A DNA stretch of 64,000 nt from DATDAH01 sp963823495 (GTDB taxonomy: Bacteria > Actinomycetota > Acidimicrobiia > Acidimicrobiales > DATDAH01), in assembly GCA_963823495.1 (NCBI GenBank), contig CAWGLV010000001.1, positions 1,984,001 through 2,048,000 on the forward strand, given 5' to 3'. Positions 11,122 to 18,665 of the stretch are shown piece by piece; position 1 is the first letter of the stretch, and each line of letters opens with the position of its first letter. The notes under the pieces were generated by a model. The model did no database searches, was not told the origin of the DNA, and worked only from the letters and a program-made list of their open reading frames with translations. Position numbers and translations under genes: made by a program.

Positions 11122-12263
11122 TGGTCCTCCAGGGCGGGAAGGGCGGCGAGAAGGGCGGAGACGGCGTGCTGCTGGTCGTCCACCTGGGTGATGCCCGGTC
11201 GGAACCACGCGCCGTCGACCCGGGGGTCGTCGCTGTGGGCCTGACGGGTTACGAGCATCCCGGCGACGCACGCCAGGCGCTCGTCGACCGTGGCGCGGTC
11301 GACCTCGAGATCGGGGTCCTGGGCCGCCAGGCGCCGGATCCCGCCGAGGCCCTCCCCGAGGGTTCCGACACCCGAGGGCAGCGCGTAGGGTCCGCGCGTC
11401 CAACGCACCAGTCCGGACGCCCGGCGCTGGGACTCGTACCGGACCTGCAGGCCGAACAGCCCGGCCTGGCGCCGGGCGTAGGCCCGCTCGTCCGGGGTGA
11501 GGTCCGCCGGCCACGCCGCGATCTCGTCCCAGGCGTAGGCGCCCCAGTGCTCCGACACCGGTGGGAAGCGGCGCTCCACATCGTCCCGCGCGGTGGCGAG
11601 GTAGGCGGCGATCCCGCGGGCCGGCTCGTCCCATCCCTCGTCCGGGAACTCGGCGTGCAACCGGGCCAGCGCCCAGAGGACCTCGCCGGTGTAGAAGGGG
11701 GACCGGGAGCCCTCGACCGGCTCGTCGGCCGCCAGGTCCCAGAAGGCGACCACGGCGCCCTCCTCGGTCACCGTCGAGGCCAGGAACCGCCCGAGGTCGC
11801 CGAGGAGGGCGTCGTTCTCGGTCGAGCCCGTCGCCCGGCGGTGCTCCACCAACGCCGCGACGAACAGGCCGGTCCCTCCGGTGTCGGCGGTGAACGCGGC
11901 CCGGTCGTCCGCCAACCGGGTGAGTTCGCCCACGGCGTAGCGGGTCGCCCCGGCGGCTCCTGCGGCCGCGTCGTCCAACCCCGCCGCCGCCGCCTGCTCC
12001 AGGGCCAGGAGGGCTCCCGCGTGGCGCACGTCGTTGTAGCCGGGGAGGATGGCGGCCTCGTCCCGGTCGTAGCGGTAGAGGAACCGCCCCGACGGCTCCT
12101 GATTGGCGGCCAGCCAACTGACCCCGCCCTGGGCCGCGGCCCGGGCCTCGGTGGCCGTCACCGTCGGGCACCCCTCCGGATGAGCGGCAGCCGCGACGAC
12201 CGCCAGCCCCCCGACCCACGCCAGCGCACCCGCGCCGACCCGCCGCCACACCGAGGTCCCCAA
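11118..12263 (-). CDS. Exported protein with an alpha/alpha-barrel-like repeat region
   Basis: The product is 381 aa from TTG 12263. A short N-terminal hydrophobic segment (ALAWVGGLAVVAAAA) suggests export. The mature part has helical repeats with conserved aromatic and Gly positions, such as GGVSWLAANQEPSGRFLYRY, DVRHAGALLALEQA, TGGTGLFVAALVEH and PFYTGEVLWALARLH, reminiscent of terpene-cyclase-like or glycosidase alpha/alpha barrels. No catalytic motif was identified, so the function is unknown. A TAGGTT box lies 8 nt before the TTG, supporting this start; a GTG at 12251 is the alternative. It is coupled to the downstream MarC-like gene by a 4-nt overlap. Confidence 0.6.
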   Translation of the reverse strand: MGTSVWRRVGAGALAWVGGLAVVAAAAHPEGCPTVTATEARAAAQGGVSWLAANQEPSGRFLYRYDRDEAAILPGYNDVRHAGALLALEQAAAAGLDDAAAGAAGATRYAVGELTRLADDRAAFTADTGGTGLFVAALVEHRRATGSTENDALLGDLGRFLASTVTEEGAVVAFWDLAADEPVEGSRSPFYTGEVLWALARLHAEFPDEGWDEPARGIAAYLATARDDVERRFPPVSEHWGAYAWDEIAAWPADLTPDERAYARRQAGLFGLQVRYESQRRASGLVRWTRGPYALPSGVGTLGEGLGGIRRLAAQDPDLEVDRATVDERLACVAGMLVTRQAHSDDPRVDGAWFRPGITQVDDQQHAVSALLAALPALEDQ

Positions 12264-12271
12264 GGTCCCTG

Positions 12272-12277
12272 AACCTA
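12272..12277 (-). promoter_or_regulatory. Putative -10 box of the exported-protein gene
   Basis: On the minus strand TAGGTT ends 8 nt before the TTG start at 12263. Confidence 0.4.
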
Positions 12278-12350
12278 GCGACAGCCGTGTCCACGGCTGA
12301 CCGACCGGCGCGCGAGTCGGGTGCCGCGGTGTCCGGCCGCCATGGACTCC

Positions 12351-12356
12351 TACGCT
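12351..12356 (+). promoter_or_regulatory. Putative -10 box of a leaderless gene
   Basis: TACGCT ends 8 nt before GTG 12365, and no ribosome-binding site is present. Confidence 0.45.
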
Positions 12357-12364
12357 CGGGGGGC

Positions 12365-12784
12365 GTGACGAACCGGGCGCGGTGGGTGGTGACGGTGGTG
12401 GCTGTCGCCGTGGTGGCGTCGCCGGCGGTGCTGCCCGACCCTGCGGACGACTTCCCCCTCTCGACGTATCCGATGTTCACCGCCGACCGGGGGCGGGTGG
12501 TCGACCTGGACACGGCGGTGCTGGTCGATGTCGACGGTCGCCACCGCCTGTCGCCCGAGGTCGTCGGTGGCACCGACGAGGTGATCGCGGCCGCGGTTGC
12601 GGTGTCCCAGGCCGTCGCCGGGGGACTCGCCGCCCTGGCCGACCTCTGCGCGGACATCGCCGACCGCATCGACAGCACGGGCACGGTCGAGATCGTGACC
12701 GAGCGCCATGACGCCGTGGACCTGCTCCGGGACGACGCCGAGCCCCTCGCCACGACCGTCCACCACGAGTGCGACGGGTCGTGA
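12365..12784 (+). CDS. Membrane-anchored protein of unknown function, partner of the HTTM protein
   Basis: The product is 139 aa from GTG 12365. One N-terminal helix (WVVTVVAVAVVASPAVL) is followed by DFPLSTYPMFTADRGR and a soluble domain of about 100 residues. The segment between the helix and the soluble domain, with its STYPMF motif, recalls proteins that accompany HTTM-domain genes; I base this on the gene order here. The next gene starts inside its stop codon (GTGA overlap), so the two products are probably made together. Confidence 0.55.
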   Translation: MTNRARWVVTVVAVAVVASPAVLPDPADDFPLSTYPMFTADRGRVVDLDTAVLVDVDGRHRLSPEVVGGTDEVIAAAVAVSQAVAGGLAALADLCADIADRIDSTGTVEIVTERHDAVDLLRDDAEPLATTVHHECDGS

Positions 12785-13659
12785 ACCAGATCGCGCCGGC
12801 CCGGCGCCTGGCCGCCTTCCGGCTCCTCACGGGGTGCTTCGCCCTCGTCTACCTGCTCGTCCGGCTGCCGTACCTCCTGGACCTCACCCGGCTCCGCTCC
12901 ACGCGGTGGGACCCACCGGGAATCCTCGGTCGGCTGGGGTCGCCGCCGTCCTCGGCCCTGGTCGTCGCGGTCCTCGGTGTGGCCCTGATCAGCGGTGGGG
13001 CCTATCTGGTGGGCTGGCGGTTCCGCTGGACGGGGCCGGTCTTCGCGCTGTCGCTGCTCGCCGTCCTCAGCTATCGCAACGGCTGGGGCCAGCTCTTCCA
13101 CACCGACAACCTCCTCGTCCTGCACGTGCTGGTGGTCGGCCTGAGCCCCGCTGCGGATGCGTGGAGCCTCGACGCCCGGGGCCGCGCCGACCCGGCCGAC
13201 GACGTCCGTTACGGCTTCGCCCTCCGGTTGGCCGCCGTGCTCACCGTGGCCACCTACGTCGTCACCGGGGTCGCCAAGCTCCGCTACGCGGGTGGCGACT
13301 GGCTCCGCGGTGACACGCTCCTGCACCAGATCGCCTTCGACAACGCCCGCAAGAAGGTCCTGGGCGACGGGTACTCGCCCCTCGCGGGGGCGGTCGTGGG
13401 CCATCCCGGCCTCTTCGGGCCGATGGGCCTGTTGACGCTGGTGATCGAGTTGGGTGCTCCGCTGGCCCTGCTCGGTCGACGGTGGGCCGCGTGGTGGGCC
13501 GCCTCGGCCTGGCTGTTCCACGTCGGGATCGTGGCCCTCATGTGGATCGCGTTTCCGTACCCGCTCAGCCTGATCGCCTTCGCCCCGTTCTTCCGGATCG
13601 AGGTCCTGGGCGAATGGGTCCTCGGGACGGGCCCGGTTCGTAGGATGGCCCCGTCATGA
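12781..13659 (+). CDS. HTTM-domain (vitamin K carboxylase-like) membrane protein
   Basis: The product is 292 aa from GTG 12781. It has about seven to eight hydrophobic helices. RLAAFRLLTGCFALVYLL at the N-terminus, FHTDNLLVLHVLVVGLSP in the middle and TGVAKLRYAGGDWLRGDTL later match the horizontally-transferred-transmembrane (HTTM) domain related to vitamin-K-dependent gamma-carboxylase. Bacterial functions are mostly unknown. It overlaps the previous gene (GTGA) and the sirtuin gene (ATGA), forming a three-gene coupled unit. Confidence 0.72.
   Translation: MNQIAPARRLAAFRLLTGCFALVYLLVRLPYLLDLTRLRSTRWDPPGILGRLGSPPSSALVVAVLGVALISGGAYLVGWRFRWTGPVFALSLLAVLSYRNGWGQLFHTDNLLVLHVLVVGLSPAADAWSLDARGRADPADDVRYGFALRLAAVLTVATYVVTGVAKLRYAGGDWLRGDTLLHQIAFDNARKKVLGDGYSPLAGAVVGHPGLFGPMGLLTLVIELGAPLALLGRRWAAWWAASAWLFHVGIVALMWIAFPYPLSLIAFAPFFRIEVLGEWVLGTGPVRRMAPS
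13641..13646 (+). promoter_or_regulatory. Possible internal -10 box before the sirtuin gene
   Basis: TAGGAT inside the end of the HTTM gene ends 9 nt before ATG 13656. Confidence 0.3.
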
Positions 13660-14417
13660 GCGCTCTCGAGGAGGCCTGCCGCCTGGTCGCCGAGGCCGAC
13701 ACCGTGGTGGTCCTGACCGGGGCCGGCATCTCGACCGACAGCGGCATCCCCGACTTCCGGGGCCCCAACGGGCTCTGGACCAAGAACCCGGGGGCCGAGA
13801 AGACCGCCACCCTCCAGCACTACCTGGCCGACCCGGAGGTCCGGAAGCGGGCGTGGCGCAACCGCCTCGACTCCGAGGCCTGGGCGGCCGAGCCCAACGC
13901 CGGCCATCGGGCCCTGGTCGACCTGGAGCGCCAGGCCAAGTTGCACACCCTGGTGACCCAGAACATCGACGGCCTGCACCAGGCTGCCGGGAGCGACCCC
14001 GACCTCGTCGTCGAGGTCCACGGCACCATCCGCGAGGTGGGGTGCCTGACCTGTGGGGAACGGGCGCCCATGGAGCGGGCGCTGGAGCGGGTGCGCTCCG
14101 GAGAGGAGGACCCGGAGTGCCGCACCTGTGGCGGGATCCTCAAGTCCGCGACCATCTCCTTCGGCCAGTCCCTGGTGCCCGAGGACCTGGACCGGGCGGA
14201 GCGAGCGGCCCGGGCCTGTGACCTCATGCTCGCCGTGGGCTCGACCCTGAGCGTCTACCCCGTGTGCGACGTCGTCCCCCTGGCCAAGAGCCGGGGCGCG
14301 GCCGTGGTCATCCTCAACGCCGAGCCCACCCAGTTCGACGACCTGGCCGACGTGGTCCTCCGCGAGTCGATCAGCGACGCCCTGCCGAGGATCGTGGGCG
14401 GTCCGGCAGGCGCCTGA
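13656..14417 (+). CDS. cobB: NAD-dependent protein deacylase, SIR2 family
   Basis: The product is 253 aa, of normal length for a bacterial sirtuin. It removes acyl groups from protein lysines using NAD and acts in the cytosol. Visible features are the NAD loop TGAGISTDSGIPDFRG (21-36), TQNIDGLHQAAG (101-112), catalytic His122 in EVHGTIREVGC, four zinc cysteines Cys130, Cys133, Cys155 and Cys158, and the C-terminal NAD contacts GSTLSVYP. I do not see the Tyr-x-x-Arg pair of desuccinylase types, so deacetylation is more likely. The start overlaps the HTTM stop (ATGA). Confidence 0.93.
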   Translation: MSALEEACRLVAEADTVVVLTGAGISTDSGIPDFRGPNGLWTKNPGAEKTATLQHYLADPEVRKRAWRNRLDSEAWAAEPNAGHRALVDLERQAKLHTLVTQNIDGLHQAAGSDPDLVVEVHGTIREVGCLTCGERAPMERALERVRSGEEDPECRTCGGILKSATISFGQSLVPEDLDRAERAARACDLMLAVGSTLSVYPVCDVVPLAKSRGAAVVILNAEPTQFDDLADVVLRESISDALPRIVGGPAGA

Positions 14418-14420
14418 CCC

Positions 14421-14820
14421 GAATCCGTCGGGGTCGAGGCTGCGGAGCGGAGCGGAGCAGTTCGGTGGATGGGTCGCATCGGCGGAGCCGGCGGAGCGGA
14501 GGCGGAGCGATGTGACAGAGGCGGGGATCCGTCGGGGTCGAGGCTGCGGAGCGGAGCGGAGCAGTTCGGTGGATGGGTCGCATCGGCGGAGCCGGCGGAG
14601 CGGAGGCGGAGCGATGTGACAGAGGCGGGGATCCGCCGGGGTCGAGGCTGCGGAGCGGAGCGGAGCAGTTCGGTGGATGGGTCGCATCGGCGGAGCCGGC
14701 GGAGCGGAGGCGGAGCGATGTGACAGAGGCGGGGATCCGCCGGGGTCGAGGCTGCGGAGCGGAGCGGAGCAGTTCGGTGGATGGGTCGCATCGGCGGAGC
14801 CGGGAGGCGGGAATCCGCCG
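14421..14820. repeat. Tandem array of 104-bp repeats (three full units plus a 78-bp unit)
   Basis: The segment starting atccg(t/c)cggggtcgagg recurs at 14423, 14527, 14631 and 14735, a period of exactly 104 bp, with a final partial start at 14813 after a 78-bp unit that has lost 26 bp. Units are nearly identical, differing for example at gtcgg versus gccgg. Each unit contains the short direct repeat cggagcggagcgg. The array fills the gap between the sirtuin gene and the promoter of the rhodanese-E1 gene. All frames are partly open, but no recognisable protein results. Confidence 0.92.
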
Positions 14821-14833
14821 ACCAATGTAATAG

Positions 14834-14863
14834 TTGACCAGATCGCTAGGCTTTTGATCCACT
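14834..14863 (+). promoter_or_regulatory. Possible -35/-10 promoter after the repeat array
   Basis: TTGACC (14834-14839) is separated by 18 nt from TCCACT (14858-14863). TAGGCT at 14847-14852 is an alternative -10. The local sequence is AT-rich for this genome. The next ATG is at 14895, preceded by acgaggt. Confidence 0.35.
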
Positions 14864-14894
14864 CCTGCCGGCACGACACGAGGTCGACGTACCG

Positions 14895-16067
14895 ATGTCC
14901 AACTTCCGCGAGTTGCTGAGCCAGACCAAGGCCCGCATCCGAGAGATCTCCACCGAGGAGGCCGAGGCCGCCCGCATCGCGGACGGCGCCGTGGTGCTCG
15001 ACGTCCGCGAGCCCGACGAGTACGAGCAGGGGGCGATCCCCGGCTCGGTGCACATCGCCCGGGGTCACCTCGAGAGCCAGGTCGAGGGGCGGCTGCTCGA
15101 CAAGGGCGCGCCGGTCATCATCTTCTGTGCCGGCGGCACCCGTTCGGCGTTCGCCGCCGAGACGCTCGGCCAGCTCGGCTACGGCGACGTGGTGTCGGTC
15201 GCCGGGGGCTTCAACCGTTGGAAGGACGAGGGCCGGGACTGGAAGGTCCCCTCGGTCCTGAGCCCGGAGCAGCGCAACCGCTACCAGCGCCACCTCCTGC
15301 TGCCCGAGGTCGGGGTGGAGGGCCAGCAGCGGTTGCTCGGTGCCCGGGTCCTGTTGCTGGGGGCCGGTGGCCTCGGCTCACCGGCCGCGCTCTACCTGGC
15401 CGCGGCCGGCGTGGGCACCATCGGCATCATCGACATGGACGTGGTCGACGAGTCCAACCTGCAGCGCCAGATCCTCCACAACATGGACCGCATCGGCGAG
15501 CGCAAGGTCGACTCGGCCAAGAAGACCTTGACCGCCATCAACCCCGATGTGGACGTGGTCACCTACGACATGCGCCTCGACGCCGACAACGTCGTCGAGC
15601 TGCTCTCCCAGTTCGACGTGGTCGTCGACGGAGCGGACAACTTCCCGAGCCGTTACCTGCTCAACGACGCGTCGCTCAAGACCAACACGCCCGTCGTGCA
15701 CGGCTCCATCTTCCGCTTCGAGGGCCAGGCCACGGTCTTCAAGCCCTTCGACGGGCCCTGCTATCGCTGCATGATCCCCGAGCCGCCGCCGGCCGAGCTG
15801 GCGCCGTCCTGCGCGGAGGCGGGCGTCCTGGGCGTGCTGCCCGGGATCATCGGCTCGATCCAGGCCCTGGAGGCCATCAAGCTCATCCTCGGTGTCGGCG
15901 ACGACCTGTCGGGCCGGCTGTTGGCCTACGACTCCCTCGAGCAGTCCTTCCGCACCTTCAAGGTCAACCGTGACCCCGAGTGTCCGGCCTGCTCGCTGGA
16001 GCCCGACCAGATCGTCATCGCCGAGTACGACGAGTTCTGCATGCCCCACGCGATCTCGGCCGGCTGA
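14895..16067 (+). CDS. moeB: E1-like adenylyltransferase (MoeB/ThiF type) with N-terminal rhodanese domain
   Basis: The product is 390 aa. Residues 1-118 form a rhodanese domain with the active-site loop CAGGTRS at Cys78. Residues 122-390 form a ThiF/MoeB E1 domain with ATP-binding GAGGLGS (157-163), zinc cysteine pairs CYRC and CPAC, and a conserved Cys in PSCAEAGVLG. Such proteins adenylate the C-terminal Gly-Gly of a sulfur-carrier protein (MoaD, ThiS, CysO type) and may load sulfur on it. The usual MoeZ order is E1 then rhodanese; here the order is reversed. No carrier gene lies next to it, so the pathway (molybdopterin, thiamine or cysteine) is open. Confidence 0.85.
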   Translation: MSNFRELLSQTKARIREISTEEAEAARIADGAVVLDVREPDEYEQGAIPGSVHIARGHLESQVEGRLLDKGAPVIIFCAGGTRSAFAAETLGQLGYGDVVSVAGGFNRWKDEGRDWKVPSVLSPEQRNRYQRHLLLPEVGVEGQQRLLGARVLLLGAGGLGSPAALYLAAAGVGTIGIIDMDVVDESNLQRQILHNMDRIGERKVDSAKKTLTAINPDVDVVTYDMRLDADNVVELLSQFDVVVDGADNFPSRYLLNDASLKTNTPVVHGSIFRFEGQATVFKPFDGPCYRCMIPEPPPAELAPSCAEAGVLGVLPGIIGSIQALEAIKLILGVGDDLSGRLLAYDSLEQSFRTFKVNRDPECPACSLEPDQIVIAEYDEFCMPHAISAG

Positions 16068-16114
16068 CCCTCCATCTGCCCCACCGGCCGTGGGGAGTTG
16101 ACCGGACCGGCTCG

Positions 16115-16120
16115 TAGGAT
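16115..16120 (+). promoter_or_regulatory. Putative -10 box of the polysaccharide operon
   Basis: TAGGAT ends 8 nt before a GTG at 16129 that opens a 16-codon frame rather than the large gene. Confidence 0.4.
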
Positions 16121-16128
16121 CGTCGCCC

Positions 16129-16179
16129 GTGTCGAACGCCGAAGCCGTGCCCGAGCACGCCGGCACCGGCCCGGCGTAG
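16129..16179 (+). CDS. Possible 16-codon leader peptide
   Basis: GTG 16129 sits at leaderless spacing from TAGGAT and opens VSNAEAVPEHAGTGPA, ending at TAG 16177-16179. The large downstream gene then starts at GTG 16182, two bases later, so translation could pass from one to the other by reinitiation. There is no known homologue; the evidence is arrangement only. It could also be a remnant of a frameshifted N-terminus. Confidence 0.3.
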   Translation: MSNAEAVPEHAGTGPA

Positions 16180-16181
16180 CG

Positions 16182-17825
16182 GTGTTCCTCGTCGTCGGGC
16201 AGCGCCCGGCGGGCTCCGGCGCCGTCGCCGACGCCCTCGGCGCCCATCCGGACCTGGTGGTCGTGGGCACCGGTGAGCTGATCGTCCCCCTCGCCTTCCT
16301 CCTCGAGCGCGTCCGCGACCCCGGTGCCGCCCGCCGTCTGTTCGGCGGCCTCGTCGTGGCCTCGCGGGAGTTCGACGACGGCATCGGCCGCCACCTGGGC
16401 GCCGACGAGGTCCACGCCGCCCTCGAGGGGGTCCCGGTCCGCCTCGGTGCGCTCCTGAGCTCCCTCTACGACGCCGTGGCCACCGCGGCCGGGGTCCAGG
16501 CCGCGGGCACGGTCCTGCCCCGAATGGGGATGGCGGTGCTGACCCGCACGGGTCTCCACGAGGCGGGCATCCCCTACATCCACGTGGTCCGGGACATCCG
16601 CTCGATGGTGGCCGCGGGTCAGGGCGGTGGTGAGGGTCCGGCGATCGCGGCCCGGCGCTGGGACACCCAGAACCGGATGTTCCGCCAGCGTTGGGGGACC
16701 GACCCCGCCCGGTACCGGACGGTGCGCTACGAGGACCTCCTGGCGGATCCCGCCGGCACGGTGCGGGACGTGGGTCACTTCCTCGGCGCCGAGGGGGTCC
16801 CGACGAGGGTGCCGGTGCCCCCGGACGGACCCGTCGAGGCCCTCGATGCCGCCACCCGCGCCGCCATCACCGTCGAGGCCGCCGAGGGCCTCTACGACTT
16901 CGGTTATGACCCCCCGGCCGGCTCGCCCCGCCGTCTGGTGCGGGCCGTGACCCGCCGGGCCGACGCCGCGATCCGGAAGAGCCGACAGGGCGTCGCAGCC
17001 GCCGTGGGTCGGGCCTGGGTGCTCCGGGCTCCGGCGCCGGGCCTGCCCTCCCGCCGCGACGACGACCTCGCGAAGGCATGGTGCAACGTGTGCCGCTGGG
17101 CGGGCGAGGCCTTCAGCGGCGTGCCCCACGCCGAGAGCGCCGACTGCCCGCGATGCGGGACGATCGCCCGCCAGCGGTTCCACCTCCACGGACTCGGGCT
17201 CGAGGCCAAGACCGGCGGGCCGCGGGTCCTGGAGACCGCCCCCCGCTCGGCCGGCCAGTACGCCCGGGCCATGGGCCGCTGGTACGACTACTCGGTCCTC
17301 GATCCCTCCCCGGGCCCCGGTCCGCTCGGTCACCTCGCCGACATCACCCATCGCCCCGCGAGGTCGGCTGACTGCGTCCTCAGTGCCCACGACCTGCAGA
17401 CCGTCCGGCACCCCGACGCCGTGCTGGCGGAGTTCGCCCGTGTCCTGGCCCCCGGCGGGGTCCTGCTGCTGCAGGTCCCGGTCCTGTCAGGCTCCACCAC
17501 GGCGATCGAGGTGGCCGACACCGCGGCTCCGGGTACGGCGCGTTGGTCCTTCGGCGTGGATGTCCACGAGCGGGTCACCGCCGCGGGATTCGAGACCGAC
17601 CTCCTGGTGACCGACGAGCTGACCGAGCTGGTCGGTGCCGATCCGGCGACCTGGGCCGGCGCGCCGGGCAGTGGGGAGGTCGATGCCGAGTCCCTCCTCA
17701 CCGCGCTGGGCGACGCCACACTGAGCGCGGTGGCCGACCGACGCACCGCCCGGCGGGCGGGCTGGCTCCCGTCCGTGCTGTTCCTGACCATCCGCGGGCG
17801 GCGGCCGTCCGGGCGGGCGGCGTGA
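16182..17825 (+). CDS. Fusion of a degenerate sulfotransferase domain and a zinc-ribbon methyltransferase-like domain
   Basis: The product is 547 aa from GTG 16182. Residues 1-255 align by eye with the sulfotransferases at 17825 and 39168: VFLVVGQRPAGSGAVADALG versus VFLVLGQPRSGTTLVAQCLN, then HVVRDIRSMV and VRYEDLLADP. The PAPS phosphate loop is altered, and the KSPND motif of its relatives is replaced by LPRMG, so sulfotransferase activity is doubtful. Residues 298-540 match the stand-alone protein at 36377-37273 throughout: a CxxC...CxxC ribbon (Cys301, 304, 322, 325), VLETAPRSAGQYARAM, ARVLAPGGVLLLQVPVL and a similar C-terminus. A substrate-binding or scaffolding role in glycan modification is plausible. 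It is the first gene of a co-directional run to the flippase. GTG 16182 matches the starts of its paralogues. Confidence 0.75.
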   Translation: MFLVVGQRPAGSGAVADALGAHPDLVVVGTGELIVPLAFLLERVRDPGAARRLFGGLVVASREFDDGIGRHLGADEVHAALEGVPVRLGALLSSLYDAVATAAGVQAAGTVLPRMGMAVLTRTGLHEAGIPYIHVVRDIRSMVAAGQGGGEGPAIAARRWDTQNRMFRQRWGTDPARYRTVRYEDLLADPAGTVRDVGHFLGAEGVPTRVPVPPDGPVEALDAATRAAITVEAAEGLYDFGYDPPAGSPRRLVRAVTRRADAAIRKSRQGVAAAVGRAWVLRAPAPGLPSRRDDDLAKAWCNVCRWAGEAFSGVPHAESADCPRCGTIARQRFHLHGLGLEAKTGGPRVLETAPRSAGQYARAMGRWYDYSVLDPSPGPGPLGHLADITHRPARSADCVLSAHDLQTVRHPDAVLAEFARVLAPGGVLLLQVPVLSGSTTAIEVADTAAPGTARWSFGVDVHERVTAAGFETDLLVTDELTELVGADPATWAGAPGSGEVDAESLLTALGDATLSAVADRRTARRAGWLPSVLFLTIRGRRPSGRAA

Positions 17826-18655
17826 TGTTCACCGTCCAGGGCATGCCGAGGTCGGGAACGACGCTGCTGGCGCAGTGCCTCAACGCCCACCCGGCCATCG
17901 TCGTTCCCGACGAGACCGACTTCATGGTCCCGGCGGCCCATGCCTTCTGCCTGATCGACGACCCCGAGGTGGGTCGCAGCTTCCTGGCCGACCTCATCAC
18001 CGCCACGGACCGCTTCGATGCCACCCTGGGGCGTTGGCTCACCCCTGAGCGGGTACGGGCCGAGATCGCCGCCGCCCCGTACCGCTTCGATGCCCTGATC
18101 GCTAGCCTCTATGCGGCTCTCGCCACCGAGGCGGGCGCCGCGCTCGCGGGCGACAAGTCACCCAACGACCTGGCGCAGAGCGAGATCCTGGGCCATGCCG
18201 GCTTCTTCACCGGCTCGGTGCGCACGGTGCACCTGGTGCGGGACCCGCGCGACGTCATGGTGTCGATGGCTCGACTGGGATGGCTGAACGGACTCGATGT
18301 GAACTACGCAAGCCAGTGGCGCACCGCCAACCTCAACCTGCGACGTCGGTTCGAGGGCCGGGAGGACGCCTACCTCGTGATCCGCTACGAGGACGTCGTC
18401 GCCGAGCCGACCCCCGTCTTCGCGCGGATCTGCGAGTTCCTCGGTGTCGAGTTCCTGCCCGAGATGCTGAGCGAGACGGCGCGCTTCTCGCAGTTCCCGG
18501 AGCATCGGGGGATGAGCCAGCACGCGGCGACCTACCGTCCCATCGCCGCCGACAGCGTCGGACGGTACCGCCAGGTGTTCGACCGTCAGACGCTGCTGGA
18601 GGTCGACGACCGCGCCGGCGAGGCGCTGGCCGCGTTCGGCTACTCGAGTCGATGA
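17825..18655 (+). CDS. Sulfotransferase family protein
   Basis: The product is 276 aa. It carries the 5'-phosphosulfate loop in VQGMPRSGTTLLAQCLNAHP near the N-terminus, the GDKSPND motif, and the 3'-phosphate motif HLVRDPRDVMVSMARLG, all typical of PAPS-dependent sulfotransferases. It should transfer sulfate from PAPS to a hydroxyl or amine of a glycan or lipid; the acceptor is unknown. There is no signal peptide, so it is cytosolic or membrane-peripheral. ATG 17825 overlaps the previous stop by one base (TGATG). It is followed after 10 nt by the Wzm-like permease, which suggests sulfation before export. Confidence 0.88.
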   Translation: MFTVQGMPRSGTTLLAQCLNAHPAIVVPDETDFMVPAAHAFCLIDDPEVGRSFLADLITATDRFDATLGRWLTPERVRAEIAAAPYRFDALIASLYAALATEAGAALAGDKSPNDLAQSEILGHAGFFTGSVRTVHLVRDPRDVMVSMARLGWLNGLDVNYASQWRTANLNLRRRFEGREDAYLVIRYEDVVAEPTPVFARICEFLGVEFLPEMLSETARFSQFPEHRGMSQHAATYRPIAADSVGRYRQVFDRQTLLEVDDRAGEALAAFGYSSR

Positions 18656-18665
18656 GGAGTCACCG

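Noticed and set aside
11122..13521. Long minus-strand frame upstream of the MarC-like gene
   Set aside because: It runs antisense through the HTTM and partner genes and out of phase through the exported-protein gene. Only its last 191 codons form a credible membrane protein.
14421..14820. CRISPR-like array
   Set aside because: The repeats are contiguous 104-bp units with no variable spacers and no cas genes.
13284..15293. Minus-strand open frame across the sirtuin gene and repeat array
   Set aside because: Antisense to a clear SIR2 gene; the part within the array is repetitive translation (RSLDP-rich repeats) without protein features.
15378..17411. Minus-strand open frame of about 670 codons
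   Set aside because: Antisense to the rhodanese-E1 and fusion genes, with composition typical of a shadow frame.
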